DNA from: Acidimicrobiia bacterium | GTDB taxonomy: Bacteria > Actinomycetota > Acidimicrobiia > Acidimicrobiales > Bin134 | DNA: 38,495 nt | Direction: 5' to 3' | Assembly: GCA_022827405.1 (NCBI GenBank) | Contig: JAJDTA010000195.1 | Coordinates: 1-38,495, forward strand | In this document: positions 12,971-22,107 of the stretch, piece by piece | Position numbering within the stretch: the stretch's first letter is position 1 | Layout of the letters: each line of letters begins with the position of its first letter | The notes under the pieces: generated by a model | The model's input: only the letters and a program-made list of their open reading frames with translations | What the model was told of the DNA's origin: nothing | Databases searched by the model: none | Program-made: the position numbers and the translations under genes

Positions 12971-14535
12971 AGAACCTGCGGATCGGCGTGGACGTGGGCG
13001 GCACCAACACCGACGCGGTGGTGGTCGGACCGGGCGGCACGGTCATCGCGGAGGCCAAAGCCGCCACTACTCCTGACCCGATTGACGGTATCAAGGCTGC
13101 CGTGGACACCGTCATGGACCAGGTGGACACTCCTGAGGCCTTGGGCAAGGCGATGCTGGGCACAACCCATCCGGCCAACGCCATCATCCGCCGACGAGAT
13201 CTCGACAAAGTGGGGGTACTGCGGCTGGCGGCGCCGTCTTCATTGGGGGTGCGTCCTAGCGCGGCTTGGCCTGAAGATCTGCGCCGGATCGTGATTGGCC
13301 CCAGCAAGATCGTCGAGGGTGGTTTCGAGTACGACGGTTCGCCCATTGCCCCTCTTGATGAGGACGCAGTACGGCGCTTCGGGGGTCAGTGCGCAGGAAG
13401 CGTGGCCGCGATAGCGGTGTCGTGCGCGTTCAGCCCCGCCGCCACAGAACACGAACTGCGAGTCGCCGAGTTGCTGGCCGAAGAGTGCGGAACTGGCATG
13501 GCGGTCTCGCTCAGCCACACAGTGGGATCGCTGGGCCTGTTGGAGCGCGAGAACGCAACGATCCTCAATGCTTCGCTTTTGACCGTGGCCAAACGGGTAG
13601 TCGACGGGTTTCGCAATACCATGGCGGAGGCCGGTCTCGATGTTGACAGCTATCTGACGCAAAACGACGGCACCCTGATGACGGTCGATGAGGCTGACCG
13701 GTACCCAGTTCTCACAGTGGGCTCGGGCCCCACCAATTCCATGCGGGGCGCGTGCGCGTTGGCCGGGCTCGCCGACGCACTGGTTATCGACGTCGGCGGC
13801 ACCTCCACCGATGTGGGGATCCTGGTCGACGGGTTTCCCCGCGTCTCAACTGCCGCAGTCGAGGTCGGCGGCGTCCGCACCAACTTCAGGATGCCTGACC
13901 TGATCTCGATGGGGCTCGGTGGCGGAACAGTCGTCCACAACCCGGCGCGGGGCGGGAACGGGGAGATCAAGGTGGGCCCGGACTCGGTGGGGTATGACGT
14001 CATCACCGATGCCATCTGCATGGGCGGCGACACCCTGACCCTTTCGGACATCTCGCTGGCAGCGGGGCGTATGGAGGGGTTCGGGGACCGGTCGCTGACC
14101 GAGGGCGTCGACGAGGCTACTGTCGCTGCCGCCATCGACTGGGTAGACAGCCGGATCGCGGTGTTGTGCGAGAGGATGAAGGCCTCGAGCACGCCCCTTC
14201 CGCTGATGGCCGTGGGCGGCGGCGCCCATTTGGTGCCAGAGCAGATTGCCGGTGTGAGCGAGGTGCTCTGGCCCCCTCACCACTCGGTGGCCAACGCTTT
14301 TGGGGCGGCCATCGCCGAAGCAGCGGGCTCTGTCGACAAGGTGTACAGCTACGACGCGTCGAGCCGGGAGGCATGTCTGGAGAGCGCCCGCGAAGAGGCC
14401 AAGGACGCAGCCGTTCGGGCCGGTGCCGAGGAAGCGGGAGTGCGGATCACCAGCGTGGCCGAGATCCCGATGACCTATGTGCCCGGAGGCGGTTGCCGGG
14501 TCATGGTCAAAGCGGTCGGCCCGCTGGCTGAGTAG
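12967..14535 (+). CDS. hydantoinase/oxoprolinase family protein (HyuA-like)
   Basis: 522 residues. The N-terminus LRIGVDVGGTNTDAVVV is the hydantoinase A/oxoprolinase ATP-binding signature, repeated in the second domain as VIDVGGTSTDVGIL. A central GSGPTNSMRGA stretch and the C-terminal VGGGAHLVP complete the ASKHA-like phosphate-binding set. These enzymes hydrolyse N-substituted hydantoins, 5-oxoproline or related lactams with ATP. No HyuB gene is adjacent; DUF917 takes that place, as in many actinobacterial and proteobacterial clusters. Starts on the ATGA overlap with DUF917. The exact substrate is unknown. Confidence 0.9.
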   Translation: MKNLRIGVDVGGTNTDAVVVGPGGTVIAEAKAATTPDPIDGIKAAVDTVMDQVDTPEALGKAMLGTTHPANAIIRRRDLDKVGVLRLAAPSSLGVRPSAAWPEDLRRIVIGPSKIVEGGFEYDGSPIAPLDEDAVRRFGGQCAGSVAAIAVSCAFSPAATEHELRVAELLAEECGTGMAVSLSHTVGSLGLLERENATILNASLLTVAKRVVDGFRNTMAEAGLDVDSYLTQNDGTLMTVDEADRYPVLTVGSGPTNSMRGACALAGLADALVIDVGGTSTDVGILVDGFPRVSTAAVEVGGVRTNFRMPDLISMGLGGGTVVHNPARGGNGEIKVGPDSVGYDVITDAICMGGDTLTLSDISLAAGRMEGFGDRSLTEGVDEATVAAAIDWVDSRIAVLCERMKASSTPLPLMAVGGGAHLVPEQIAGVSEVLWPPHHSVANAFGAAIAEAAGSVDKVYSYDASSREACLESAREEAKDAAVRAGAEEAGVRITSVAEIPMTYVPGGGCRVMVKAVGPLAE

Positions 14536-14594
14536 ATGCTCTATTGGACTCGGGCGGCATTGAGAGCGGCAGGCGGGTAGAGGTAGCCGGGCAG

Positions 14595-15608
14595 ATGCGG
14601 GTGGCCGACGCCCACAACGATCTTTTGTGCGCGGTGCTGTACCAGCGAGAGCGGGGCATGGATGATCCCTTCGGCGATTTCTGGCTTCCCCGGCTGCGCG
14701 CCGGCGGCGTCGCCCTTCAGTTCCTGCCAGTGTTCACCGAAGACCAGCACCTAGGCGAAGGCGCTTTGCGGCGAGCCCTGCTCATGCTCGAAGAAGCCCG
14801 GCACATCGCCTCGGTCCACTCCGCTGATGTGGCGGTAGTTGAGACGTCGCGGCAGCTGGCCGACGCGTTGGCGGCCAAGAAGATCGCGTTGGTCCTAGCC
14901 GTGGAGGGCTCAGAGCCCATTGGCCACAGCCTCGGCGTTTTGGAGACTCTGTGGCGCTTGGGGGTGAGGTGCATGTCATTGACCTGGAACCGCCGCACGA
15001 TGATGGCCGACGGCGTGGGAGAAACAGCCACCGGCGGGGGCTTGACTGCACTGGGAGTCGACGCTGTCGCGGAGATGGAACGGCTTGGGATGATTGTCGA
15101 TGTCAGCCATCTGTCCGACCCGGGAGTCGACCACGTCTGCCGGATCGCCTCCCGCCCGTTCGTGGCGACCCACTCTTCGTGCCATGCCCTGCACCCCCAC
15201 CCGCGCAACCTCACCGACTCCCATCTGCGCGCCATCGCAGAATCAGGCGGGGTGGTTGGGATCAATTCCTTCGGTGCGTTTTTAGCCGCAGAACAGCCCA
15301 GCCTCGGCGACTTCGTGACGCACATCGAGCACGCGGTTGGAGTCGCCGGAGCCGGGTCGGTAGGGCTGGGCTGCGACTTCATGGAGGATCTGTTGCGCAT
15401 CATCGACCCGATCCTGGGAGGCGGCCTAGTGGATACGGAGAACCTGCCGCTTATCGACAACATGCGCGACCCGTCAGACCTCAAGGCGTTCACTGAGCTC
15501 TTGGAAGCAAGGCTCGGTGCCGAGACGGCCTGTCTGGTGGCGGGGGAGAACTGGATCGACTTCCTGGCGCGGGCTCTGCCAGCCGGGGCTGTCGAATCAG
15601 TGAGATGA
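14595..15608 (+). CDS. membrane dipeptidase (peptidase M19) family protein
   Basis: 337 residues from ATG 14595; TTG 14544 would add 17 residues without family similarity. Motifs of zinc-dependent renal-type dipeptidases are present: DAHNDLL (first metal site), LAVEGSEP (bridging Glu), THSSCHALHPHPRN (His ligands) and LGCDFME (Asp). There is no signal peptide, so it is cytoplasmic. M19 enzymes cleave dipeptides, often with a D-residue at the C-terminal side, and some relatives act on N-acyl D-amino acids, which suits a pathway handling racemic amides. Its stop overlaps the PucR start (ATGA). Confidence 0.88.
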   Translation: MRVADAHNDLLCAVLYQRERGMDDPFGDFWLPRLRAGGVALQFLPVFTEDQHLGEGALRRALLMLEEARHIASVHSADVAVVETSRQLADALAAKKIALVLAVEGSEPIGHSLGVLETLWRLGVRCMSLTWNRRTMMADGVGETATGGGLTALGVDAVAEMERLGMIVDVSHLSDPGVDHVCRIASRPFVATHSSCHALHPHPRNLTDSHLRAIAESGGVVGINSFGAFLAAEQPSLGDFVTHIEHAVGVAGAGSVGLGCDFMEDLLRIIDPILGGGLVDTENLPLIDNMRDPSDLKAFTELLEARLGAETACLVAGENWIDFLARALPAGAVESVR

Positions 15609-17212
15609 TCGAGGCGGTGTCCGCCCCATCCAAATCCCTGACCATGAAGCAACTGCTCGCGTCCGGTGTGCTCGGTGAAACCAAGGTGGTGGCCGGTGGC
15701 CAAGGCGTCAACCGGGCAGTGTCCGACGTCTCGGTCACCGACCGGTGCGATGAGACGATCCCGGTGTCGGCAGACCAGCTGGTCATTTTGGACGGCAGCG
15801 CGCTCCGACCCAATTCCTACGCCCTTGACATCGTGTTGAGAGCAGTACGCGACGGCGGGGGAGCGGGTCTCGTTGTCGTCAACGCCCCCTCCCCGGCAGG
15901 TCTGGCCACCCGGCGCCTCGCCGAGCGGTTCGAAACCGTGCTGGTTGAATCGCAGACTCCTGATCTATTGGCGATGGCCGCCGCAGCCCGAGAGCTGCTG
16001 CTACAGCCCGCACTGCATCAGGCGGCAATGATGAAAGAACTGCTTCGGGGCATGGCCCGGGCGTCCACTGTGGATGACACTTTGGCGCTCGTTGGCCGGG
16101 TCTTGGGCCGGCCTTGCTCGCTGGTCGAAGCCAGCGGGGCAGCAGTGTCGGGCCCAGAACACGCGGTGAACCCCGACGTGTTGGGTGAGCACTCGGTGAT
16201 CCACCCTCAAGCGGGCGCCGGAGGCGAGCCCGGAATGGTGTGCCCGGTGATCGTCGTGCCCGGAGAGCCGGCTCGCTTCTGGCTGGTGTGCATTCTTTCT
16301 GACGGCGACGAGGCCGTATCAGGATCCGGACTCGACCTGCTGGGCGTGGCTTCCTGGGCGGTGGGCGCCCATCTGGTACGTGATCGCCTGGCGGGCGAGC
16401 GCGACGCCAGGCACCGGCTGGCCCTTCTAAACGAAGTGGTCGGCGGCGGGGAACTCCCGGACGAAACGATCCTGGCGCAGATGGCCACGTTCGGCTGGTC
16501 GGCCGCCGGCTGGGTCAGCGCCTTCCATGTGCAGCTATCTGGGCACGTGGACGCCGCCTGGGTATTGGTCAACACCGACGCTTTCTCCGAACTGCTGCAC
16601 TCGGCCGGCCTGGAAGGGCCGCTGATCGAAAGGACAGACGGCTGGTCGGGCTGGGTCTGCCTGCCTGAGGAGCCCGATGTGACGAGCTATCCGAAGATGG
16701 CGCGCCAATTGCGAGCCGCGCTCGACGAGCTCATCGCCAGCCCTGAGACCATCGCTGCGCACGCGGGAGTGGGGCGCCCGGCACAGGGGCTTCCGGGCCT
16801 TCGCTCAAGCCTCGCAGAATCCCGGCAAGCCGCGGCCCTCGCCGGCGCAGGCGCCGCGTCCCGCGGCGCGGTGGTCCGCCATATCGACGAGCTCGGAATC
16901 CAGCGGATAATGCTGGGCTGGTACGGATCAGCCGACTTCAGTCGCGTAGCCGCCGCCTTCTTGGAGCCTCTCCGCGCCATCGACGCCGACGGCACGCTCT
17001 TGCGCACATTGGAGGTGTATTTGGACTGCCAGTCGTCAGCCACCAACGCGGCCGCGCTGCTGGGTGTCCACCGCAACACGGTTATGAACAGAATCGACCG
17101 GGTTGCCAGCACACTGGAGGTAAACCTCTTCGACCCCGAACAGCGCCTCGCCCTCCAACTCGTTGTCCGCATGCACAAACTCGACAGCAATGACCACAGT
17201 CGAGCACTTTGA
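15605..17212 (+). CDS. PucR-family transcriptional regulator
   Basis: 535 residues. The N-terminal PucR domain (about 10-130) begins SLTMKQLLASGVLGETKVVAGG and contains ISVTD-like VSVTDRC. A middle GAF/GGDEF-like region follows. The C-terminal HTH_30 domain (about 460-520) reads LLRTLEVYLDCQSSATNAAALLGVHRNTV... RIDRV, the typical PucR end. PucR regulators sense purine, allantoin or amino-acid-derived inducers. Its place inside the operon, overlapping the genes on both sides, implies it regulates this pathway, probably as an activator at the promoter near 11843. Confidence 0.9.
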   Translation: MIEAVSAPSKSLTMKQLLASGVLGETKVVAGGQGVNRAVSDVSVTDRCDETIPVSADQLVILDGSALRPNSYALDIVLRAVRDGGGAGLVVVNAPSPAGLATRRLAERFETVLVESQTPDLLAMAAAARELLLQPALHQAAMMKELLRGMARASTVDDTLALVGRVLGRPCSLVEASGAAVSGPEHAVNPDVLGEHSVIHPQAGAGGEPGMVCPVIVVPGEPARFWLVCILSDGDEAVSGSGLDLLGVASWAVGAHLVRDRLAGERDARHRLALLNEVVGGGELPDETILAQMATFGWSAAGWVSAFHVQLSGHVDAAWVLVNTDAFSELLHSAGLEGPLIERTDGWSGWVCLPEEPDVTSYPKMARQLRAALDELIASPETIAAHAGVGRPAQGLPGLRSSLAESRQAAALAGAGAASRGAVVRHIDELGIQRIMLGWYGSADFSRVAAAFLEPLRAIDADGTLLRTLEVYLDCQSSATNAAALLGVHRNTVMNRIDRVASTLEVNLFDPEQRLALQLVVRMHKLDSNDHSRAL

Positions 17213-18329
17213 GATTGCTGTTGTCGGTGGAGGCATCGCCGGAGCGTCGGCGGCTTGGGCTCTGGCCGAAGAGGGACATGAAGTCGCGGTGGTCGAGCGT
17301 GAGGACTCGCTGGCTGCACACAGCACCGGACGCTCGGCCGCTCAGTTCCTGTCGTCCTACAGCGGGCCGGTCAACCGGGAGCTGAGCGCCGAATCCCAGC
17401 CATTTCTTGAAGGCAATGCAAATGGCTGGGCCGATCACCAGCTCATGTCTCCCCGGGCGGTGCTATGGGTCTCTCCCGATGCCGGGCGAGAGCAGCTCGA
17501 CGCCATCGCCGCAGCCAACCAGTCGATCGGCGTCGCCTTCGATATGCTCGACGGCGAAGGCGCCCGGGACCTCTGCCCGGTCCTGGACCCGTCGTGGGTT
17601 CATGGGGGCGTCGTCGAACATGGCGGGTACGACATAGACGTGGCCGAGCTGCACCAGGCGTACGTGCGCGCCGCCCGCAGTGCGGGCGCAACGGTGATGC
17701 GCCACCGCGGTGTGCGGCGCATGGCCCGCCATGGCACCGGCTGGCAGCTGGACACCGACGGCCCCGCCATCCGAGCCGACATTGTGGTGAATGCCGCCGG
17801 GGCATGGGCCGACGAGATAGCGGAGATGGCTGGAGCAGCCCCGCTGGGCCTAATCCCTTACCGGCGCACAATCTTCACGTTCACGAGCCAGCACCCCAGC
17901 GAGCACTGGCCGCTGGTGATTGGCGCCGATGAGAGTTTCTATTTCAAGCCCGAGGGAGCGGGCCAGTTCCTTGGCTCCCCAGCCGACGAACACCCCGACG
18001 AGCCCTGTGACGCGAAACCCCGAGAGCTCGATGTCGCCGCCGGCATCGAGGCGGTCAACCGGGCGACCCTGCTCGACGTCCGCTCTATACGCTCCGCTTG
18101 GGCCGGCCTGCGCACATTCTCGCCGGACCGCAACCCGGTCGTTGGTTTCGACCGGGACATCGAAGGCTTCTTCTGGTGTGCAGGTCAAGGAGGCACGGGC
18201 ATCCAGACATCCCCGGCGGTGGCCCGGCTGACCGCCTCGCTAATCAGGGCCAGCTCATCTGACCCTTCCGAGCACGCCGCTCTCGCCTCCCTGGCCCCCA
18301 AGCTCAGCCCTGAACGGTTCCGTGCATGA
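17190..18329 (+). CDS. FAD-dependent oxidoreductase, D-amino acid oxidase/glycine oxidase (DAO) family
   Basis: 379 residues from ATG 17190, overlapping PucR by 23 nt. The N-terminal Rossmann motif is FEIAVVGGGIAGASAAWALAEEG. Then come AHSTGRSAAQF, the DAO substrate-side region DIVVNAAGAWADEIAEMAG, and the C-terminal FAD contact WAGLRTFSPDRNPVVG followed by FFWCAGQGGTGIQTSP. Such enzymes oxidise D- or N-methyl amino acids to 2-oxo acids. In this operon it would be the oxidative step after ring opening and dipeptide cleavage. Cytoplasmic; the length is normal. Confidence 0.88.
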   Translation: MTTVEHFEIAVVGGGIAGASAAWALAEEGHEVAVVEREDSLAAHSTGRSAAQFLSSYSGPVNRELSAESQPFLEGNANGWADHQLMSPRAVLWVSPDAGREQLDAIAAANQSIGVAFDMLDGEGARDLCPVLDPSWVHGGVVEHGGYDIDVAELHQAYVRAARSAGATVMRHRGVRRMARHGTGWQLDTDGPAIRADIVVNAAGAWADEIAEMAGAAPLGLIPYRRTIFTFTSQHPSEHWPLVIGADESFYFKPEGAGQFLGSPADEHPDEPCDAKPRELDVAAGIEAVNRATLLDVRSIRSAWAGLRTFSPDRNPVVGFDRDIEGFFWCAGQGGTGIQTSPAVARLTASLIRASSSDPSEHAALASLAPKLSPERFRA

Positions 18330-18368
18330 ACTGCACTGTCTAGCGGCAATATCTCAGCGATTTGCCCA

Positions 18369-18398
18369 TTGAGCGGCGTTGAGGCGGCTCTTTACGGT
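18369..18398 (+). promoter_or_regulatory. possible internal promoter before the ABC transporter genes
   Basis: TTGAGC (18369-18374), an 18-bp spacer and TACGGT (18393-18398), in the only sizeable gap (109 nt) of the operon. It would start transcription about 35 nt before the ATG of the binding protein, allowing separate control of transport. Weak match. Confidence 0.35.
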
Positions 18399-18438
18399 GC
18401 TTTCTTGAGCTACTACGCCCAGATTGAGGGGGGACCCG

Positions 18439-19572
18439 ATGCAGGCGCTAACCGCAAAATGCGCAACCCGACTTCTTGGTGCGCTGATCGCACTGACGCT
18501 AATCACCGCTGCGTGCGGCAACGACGACGACTCCGACACGGCACCCGCGCCAACAGAGGCCGTGTCACAGGCCACGGCCGCGCCCGAGCCCACCGCGGCG
18601 CCACAGGCCACCGATGCCCCCGAACCCGCACCCGAGGCGACGCCTGAGCCCACCGCCGCGCCCGACCCGTGGAAGATCGCCTACCTGTCAGCCAGCTCGG
18701 CGAACACGTTCTTGTTGGCATCGGTGGGTGAGATGCAGCGGCTCGCTGATGAGAACAACATCGAATTGGTGGAGTTCGACGCCCAGTTCAACGCCGATCT
18801 TCAGACCACCCAGCTCCAAGACGCGGTAACCAGCGGCCAATACGACGGCATCATCCTGGTTGCGTTGAACGGCCCAGGCCTAGTTCCCGACGTTGAAGCC
18901 GCGCTGGACGCCGGACTCAAGGTAGTGCTGTTCAACCAGATCGTCGGCGACGACCTATCTACTAACGAGCCCCAGGTCGACGGCGTGGCGGCCTCGGTCA
19001 TGGCCCCTCCGGTGGTCACGGGGGAGCGGGCCGGGCAACTCACCATCGACGCATGCGCTGATCTGGACCCCTGCCGCGTAGTGTATCTGTATGGCATCAA
19101 GGGCTTCCCTCTCGACGTGGCGCTGCGCCAGGGGTTCGACAACGCCACCGCTGGCCAAGCCAATATCACCGTCGTCGCCGAGGGCGAAGGCCAGTACCTC
19201 GGACCTGAGGGAGGCATCAACGCCATCCAGGACATCCTCCAAGCCGAGCCCGAATTCGACGTTGTCGTCGGATCCGACCAGTCGCTCCAAGGCGTCGAGC
19301 TCGTATTGACCGACGAGGGCAAGCTCGACGGCGTCGCGCTCATCGGCCTTGGCGGGTCGTCGCCGGCCATTGAGGGCGTAAGGGACGGCCGCTGGTTCGC
19401 CACCGTGTTCTACGCACCAGCCAGCGAGGGTCGCCTAGCGATGGAAGCCATGATCGCCGCTCTCGAAGACGACACCTACACCGGGGGTGTTGATCCCAAT
19501 GCCGATTTCGTCGACGATGGGATGGTGACTGCGGCCAACGTGGACCAGTTCACCGCCGAATGGGATGGCTGA
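18439..19572 (+). CDS. sugar/ribose-type ABC transporter substrate-binding lipoprotein
   Basis: 377 residues from ATG 18439, set by GAGGGGGG just upstream. The signal LLGALIALTLITAAC is a lipobox with Cys near residue 26. An Ala/Pro/Glu/Thr-rich linker follows (about 30-75), then a type I periplasmic-binding fold: KIAYLSASSANTFLL, QYDGIILVALNGPGL, VVVGSDQSLQGVEL. It belongs to the ribose/CUT2 group (Peripla_BP_4). Given the neighbours, the ligand is more likely a cyclic amide or amino-acid derivative than a sugar. The ATPase gene overlaps its stop by 8 nt. Confidence 0.88.
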   Translation: MQALTAKCATRLLGALIALTLITAACGNDDDSDTAPAPTEAVSQATAAPEPTAAPQATDAPEPAPEATPEPTAAPDPWKIAYLSASSANTFLLASVGEMQRLADENNIELVEFDAQFNADLQTTQLQDAVTSGQYDGIILVALNGPGLVPDVEAALDAGLKVVLFNQIVGDDLSTNEPQVDGVAASVMAPPVVTGERAGQLTIDACADLDPCRVVYLYGIKGFPLDVALRQGFDNATAGQANITVVAEGEGQYLGPEGGINAIQDILQAEPEFDVVVGSDQSLQGVELVLTDEGKLDGVALIGLGGSSPAIEGVRDGRWFATVFYAPASEGRLAMEAMIAALEDDTYTGGVDPNADFVDDGMVTAANVDQFTAEWDG

Positions 19573-21169
19573 CAGCGCAATCCATGTCGAGCTAAGGGGA
19601 ATCTCTAAGCGGTTCGGGACCACCCAGGCGGTCGACGAGGCCAGCCTGGCCGTCGAACGGGGCTCCATCCACGGCCTCGTTGGAGAGAACGGCGCGGGGA
19701 AGTCCACCATCGGCAAGATCATCTCCGGTGTCTACTCCGCCGACAGCGGCTCGCTGCTTGTGAACGGGCTGCCTGAGTCATTCCGCACTCCACGACAAGC
19801 GTTTGGTGCGGGCATCACGACAATCGCCCAAGAGCTGTCGCTTCTCAAAGACCGCAGCGTGGCCGACAACGTGTTCTGCGGCGTGGAGGCCACTCGATTC
19901 GGGATCATGTCGCGTCGTGAGACCAAGCGCCGATTTGCCGAACTGACCGCGGGCACCGGGATCCGCCTCGATCCTGCGCCGAAAGCGGGGAGCCTCTCGG
20001 TGGCAGAGCAGCAGATGGTTGAGATACTGCGGGCAGCCGCCAGGGGGGCCGAGTTCGTCATCATGGACGAGCCCTCAGCCCGCCTGTCAGGCACCGAGAG
20101 AGACCAGCTCCACCGGCTCCTGAGGGAGATGCAGGGACGAGGGACAACGGTCTTGTTGATCTCCCATTTCCTCCAAGAAGTGCTCGACCTCTCAGACACC
20201 GTCACTGTGATGCGCGACGGCCGTATCGTGCGGACCGCCGACGCCTGCGACGAGACGACCGACTCGCTCATTGAGGCGATGATCGGCCGCCAGCTATCCG
20301 GCAACTACCCGCCCAAGGCGATGCGCACTCGGTCGGGCCAGCCCCAACAGGCCGAGCCTCCGGCGCTTCGCGTCAGGGGATTGCGTCGCCCGGGGCTGGG
20401 AGCACGGTACGTACTTGACCTCGACGTGTTCAGCGGCGAAATCGTAGGCCTCGCCGGCCTCGTCGGAGCGGGCAGGACAGAGTTCGTGCGAGCGGTCTAT
20501 GGGGCAGACCCGATGGCCGAAGGCGAAATCCAGATCTCCGGGAAGCCCCTCACCAAACCCTCCGGACGACCTCTTCACCGAGTGCTGGGCGGGAACCGTC
20601 TCAGGCCGACGCGTGCAATTCGGTTCGGCCTGGGCCTGATCCCAGAGTCGCGCCGGGACCAGGGCCTGCTTCCCGATAGAAGCCTGCGGGAAAACGTCAG
20701 CCTTCCCCACCTGAAGCACACCACCAAGGCTGGCATCGTCTTCAGGCGCGCCGAGCGCAACCTCGTCGTTGCTGCGGTGGATGGAGCGGAGGTGCGAGGC
20801 GGAGGTTTGGAGACCCCGGTCCACCTGTTCTCAGGCGGCAACCAGCAAAAGAGCCTCTTTGCCCGCTGGATGGTCACCGGACTCAAAGTCCTGATTGCAG
20901 ACGAGCCGACCCGAGGTGTGGACGTGGGGTCTAAGCGGTCGATCTACGACTTGATCGCCTCGGCGGCCGGTCGCGGGCTGGCCGTTTTGATCGTGTCGTC
21001 CGAGCTGGAGGAGCTGATCGGTCTCTGCCACCGCATCGTCGTAATGAGAGATGGCCAATTCGTCGCCGAGTTCACCCATCCCGACCTCGACGAGGCCGAC
21101 ATATTGCGTCAGGCCTTCGGTGGCGAACCCACTCCGTGCCCCGACGGCCTGAAAACGAGCCCACAGTGA
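19565..21169 (+). CDS. ABC transporter ATP-binding protein, double domain (RbsA-like)
   Basis: 534 residues with two ABC domains. Domain 1: Walker A GENGAGKST near residue 39, signature LSVAEQQ, Walker B VIMDEPSARLS (an unusual S-A-R for the normal T-A-x). Domain 2: a degenerate P-loop GLVGAGRTEF, as always in RbsA-type proteins, signature FSGGNQQK and Walker B LIADEPTRGVDVG. Domain 1 is thus the hydrolysing site. It energises the adjacent permease. Overlaps the binding-protein gene by 8 nt and the permease by 4 nt (GTGA). Confidence 0.92.
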   Translation: MADSAIHVELRGISKRFGTTQAVDEASLAVERGSIHGLVGENGAGKSTIGKIISGVYSADSGSLLVNGLPESFRTPRQAFGAGITTIAQELSLLKDRSVADNVFCGVEATRFGIMSRRETKRRFAELTAGTGIRLDPAPKAGSLSVAEQQMVEILRAAARGAEFVIMDEPSARLSGTERDQLHRLLREMQGRGTTVLLISHFLQEVLDLSDTVTVMRDGRIVRTADACDETTDSLIEAMIGRQLSGNYPPKAMRTRSGQPQQAEPPALRVRGLRRPGLGARYVLDLDVFSGEIVGLAGLVGAGRTEFVRAVYGADPMAEGEIQISGKPLTKPSGRPLHRVLGGNRLRPTRAIRFGLGLIPESRRDQGLLPDRSLRENVSLPHLKHTTKAGIVFRRAERNLVVAAVDGAEVRGGGLETPVHLFSGGNQQKSLFARWMVTGLKVLIADEPTRGVDVGSKRSIYDLIASAAGRGLAVLIVSSELEELIGLCHRIVVMRDGQFVAEFTHPDLDEADILRQAFGGEPTPCPDGLKTSPQ

Positions 21170-22107
21170 ACGCCACACCCTTTGCTGCCCTGGCCCGATA
21201 CGGGATCGTCTGGGTGACACTGGCTCTGTTCTTGGTGCTGGCTATCACCACCGATGGGTTCTTGACCGGTCCCAATCTTCGCAACGTGCTCGACCAGCAA
21301 GCCACCCTGCTGATCGCCGCATCGGTGGCCACCCTCACCATGATCGCCGGCGGGTTCGACGTGTCGATCTCCGCGGTGGCGGTGGCCGCTCCACTCGTCG
21401 CTCTGCGGATCGAGAACGCCACCGGCTCGGTGATCCTGGCGCTGCTGGCGGGATGTGCATTCGGCCTCCTCGTCGGAGCGGTGAACGGATCGGTCGTTTC
21501 GTTTGCCAAGATCAACTCCTTCATCACCACGCTGGCGACGTCGTTCATCGTCTTCGGGATCGGCTTTCTCGTTAGCGACCGGAGCATCATGCGCCCAGAG
21601 AGCGAGGAATACCGCGACATCGCCCGAACCCGGGTTGCTGAGCTGACAACCGCGACATGGATCTCGCTGGGGGTGGTGGCCATCGCCTGGATCACGCTGT
21701 CGGCCACCTGGTTCGGCCGACACGTCTACGCCACCGGAGGCAACATCGAGGCAGCCAAGCTTGCCGGCATCCGCACCGGCCGCATCATCGTGCTGGTGTT
21801 CGCACTGTCGGGGCTGGCCGCCGGACTCGCTGGCGTCGTCGCTTCGTCGAGGTCCATCAGCGCCACCCCGTCTGACGATTTCAGCTTCGTATTCGGCGTC
21901 ATCGCCGCGATCGTCGTCGGAGGCACCTCCATCGCTGGCGGCAACGGCGCAGTGTGGAGGACGCTGCTGGGGGCACTCTTCATCGCCTTCATGGTCAACG
22001 GCTTCAATCTCCACCAAATCGACCCCATCTGGCAGCGCATCATCCAAGGAGTCGTGATCCTTGTCGCCGTGGCCGCCGACGCCTGGTCCCGAAACCGCCG
22101 AACATGA
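21166..22107 (+). CDS. ABC transporter permease (RbsC-like)
   Basis: 313 residues from GTG 21166, which shares GTGA with the ATPase stop; an earlier in-frame start at 21136 lies inside the ATPase gene and adds no family sequence. About eight to ten hydrophobic helices. The family loop GRHVYATGGNIEAAKLAGI (EAA-like coupling region, with the common YAxGGNxxAAxLAGI pattern) is clear, and the C-terminus has GGTSIAGGNGAVWRTLLGA. BPD_transp_2 family. Imports the ligand captured by the upstream lipoprotein. The racemase gene overlaps the stop by 4 nt. Confidence 0.9.
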   Translation: MNATPFAALARYGIVWVTLALFLVLAITTDGFLTGPNLRNVLDQQATLLIAASVATLTMIAGGFDVSISAVAVAAPLVALRIENATGSVILALLAGCAFGLLVGAVNGSVVSFAKINSFITTLATSFIVFGIGFLVSDRSIMRPESEEYRDIARTRVAELTTATWISLGVVAIAWITLSATWFGRHVYATGGNIEAAKLAGIRTGRIIVLVFALSGLAAGLAGVVASSRSISATPSDDFSFVFGVIAAIVVGGTSIAGGNGAVWRTLLGALFIAFMVNGFNLHQIDPIWQRIIQGVVILVAVAADAWSRNRRT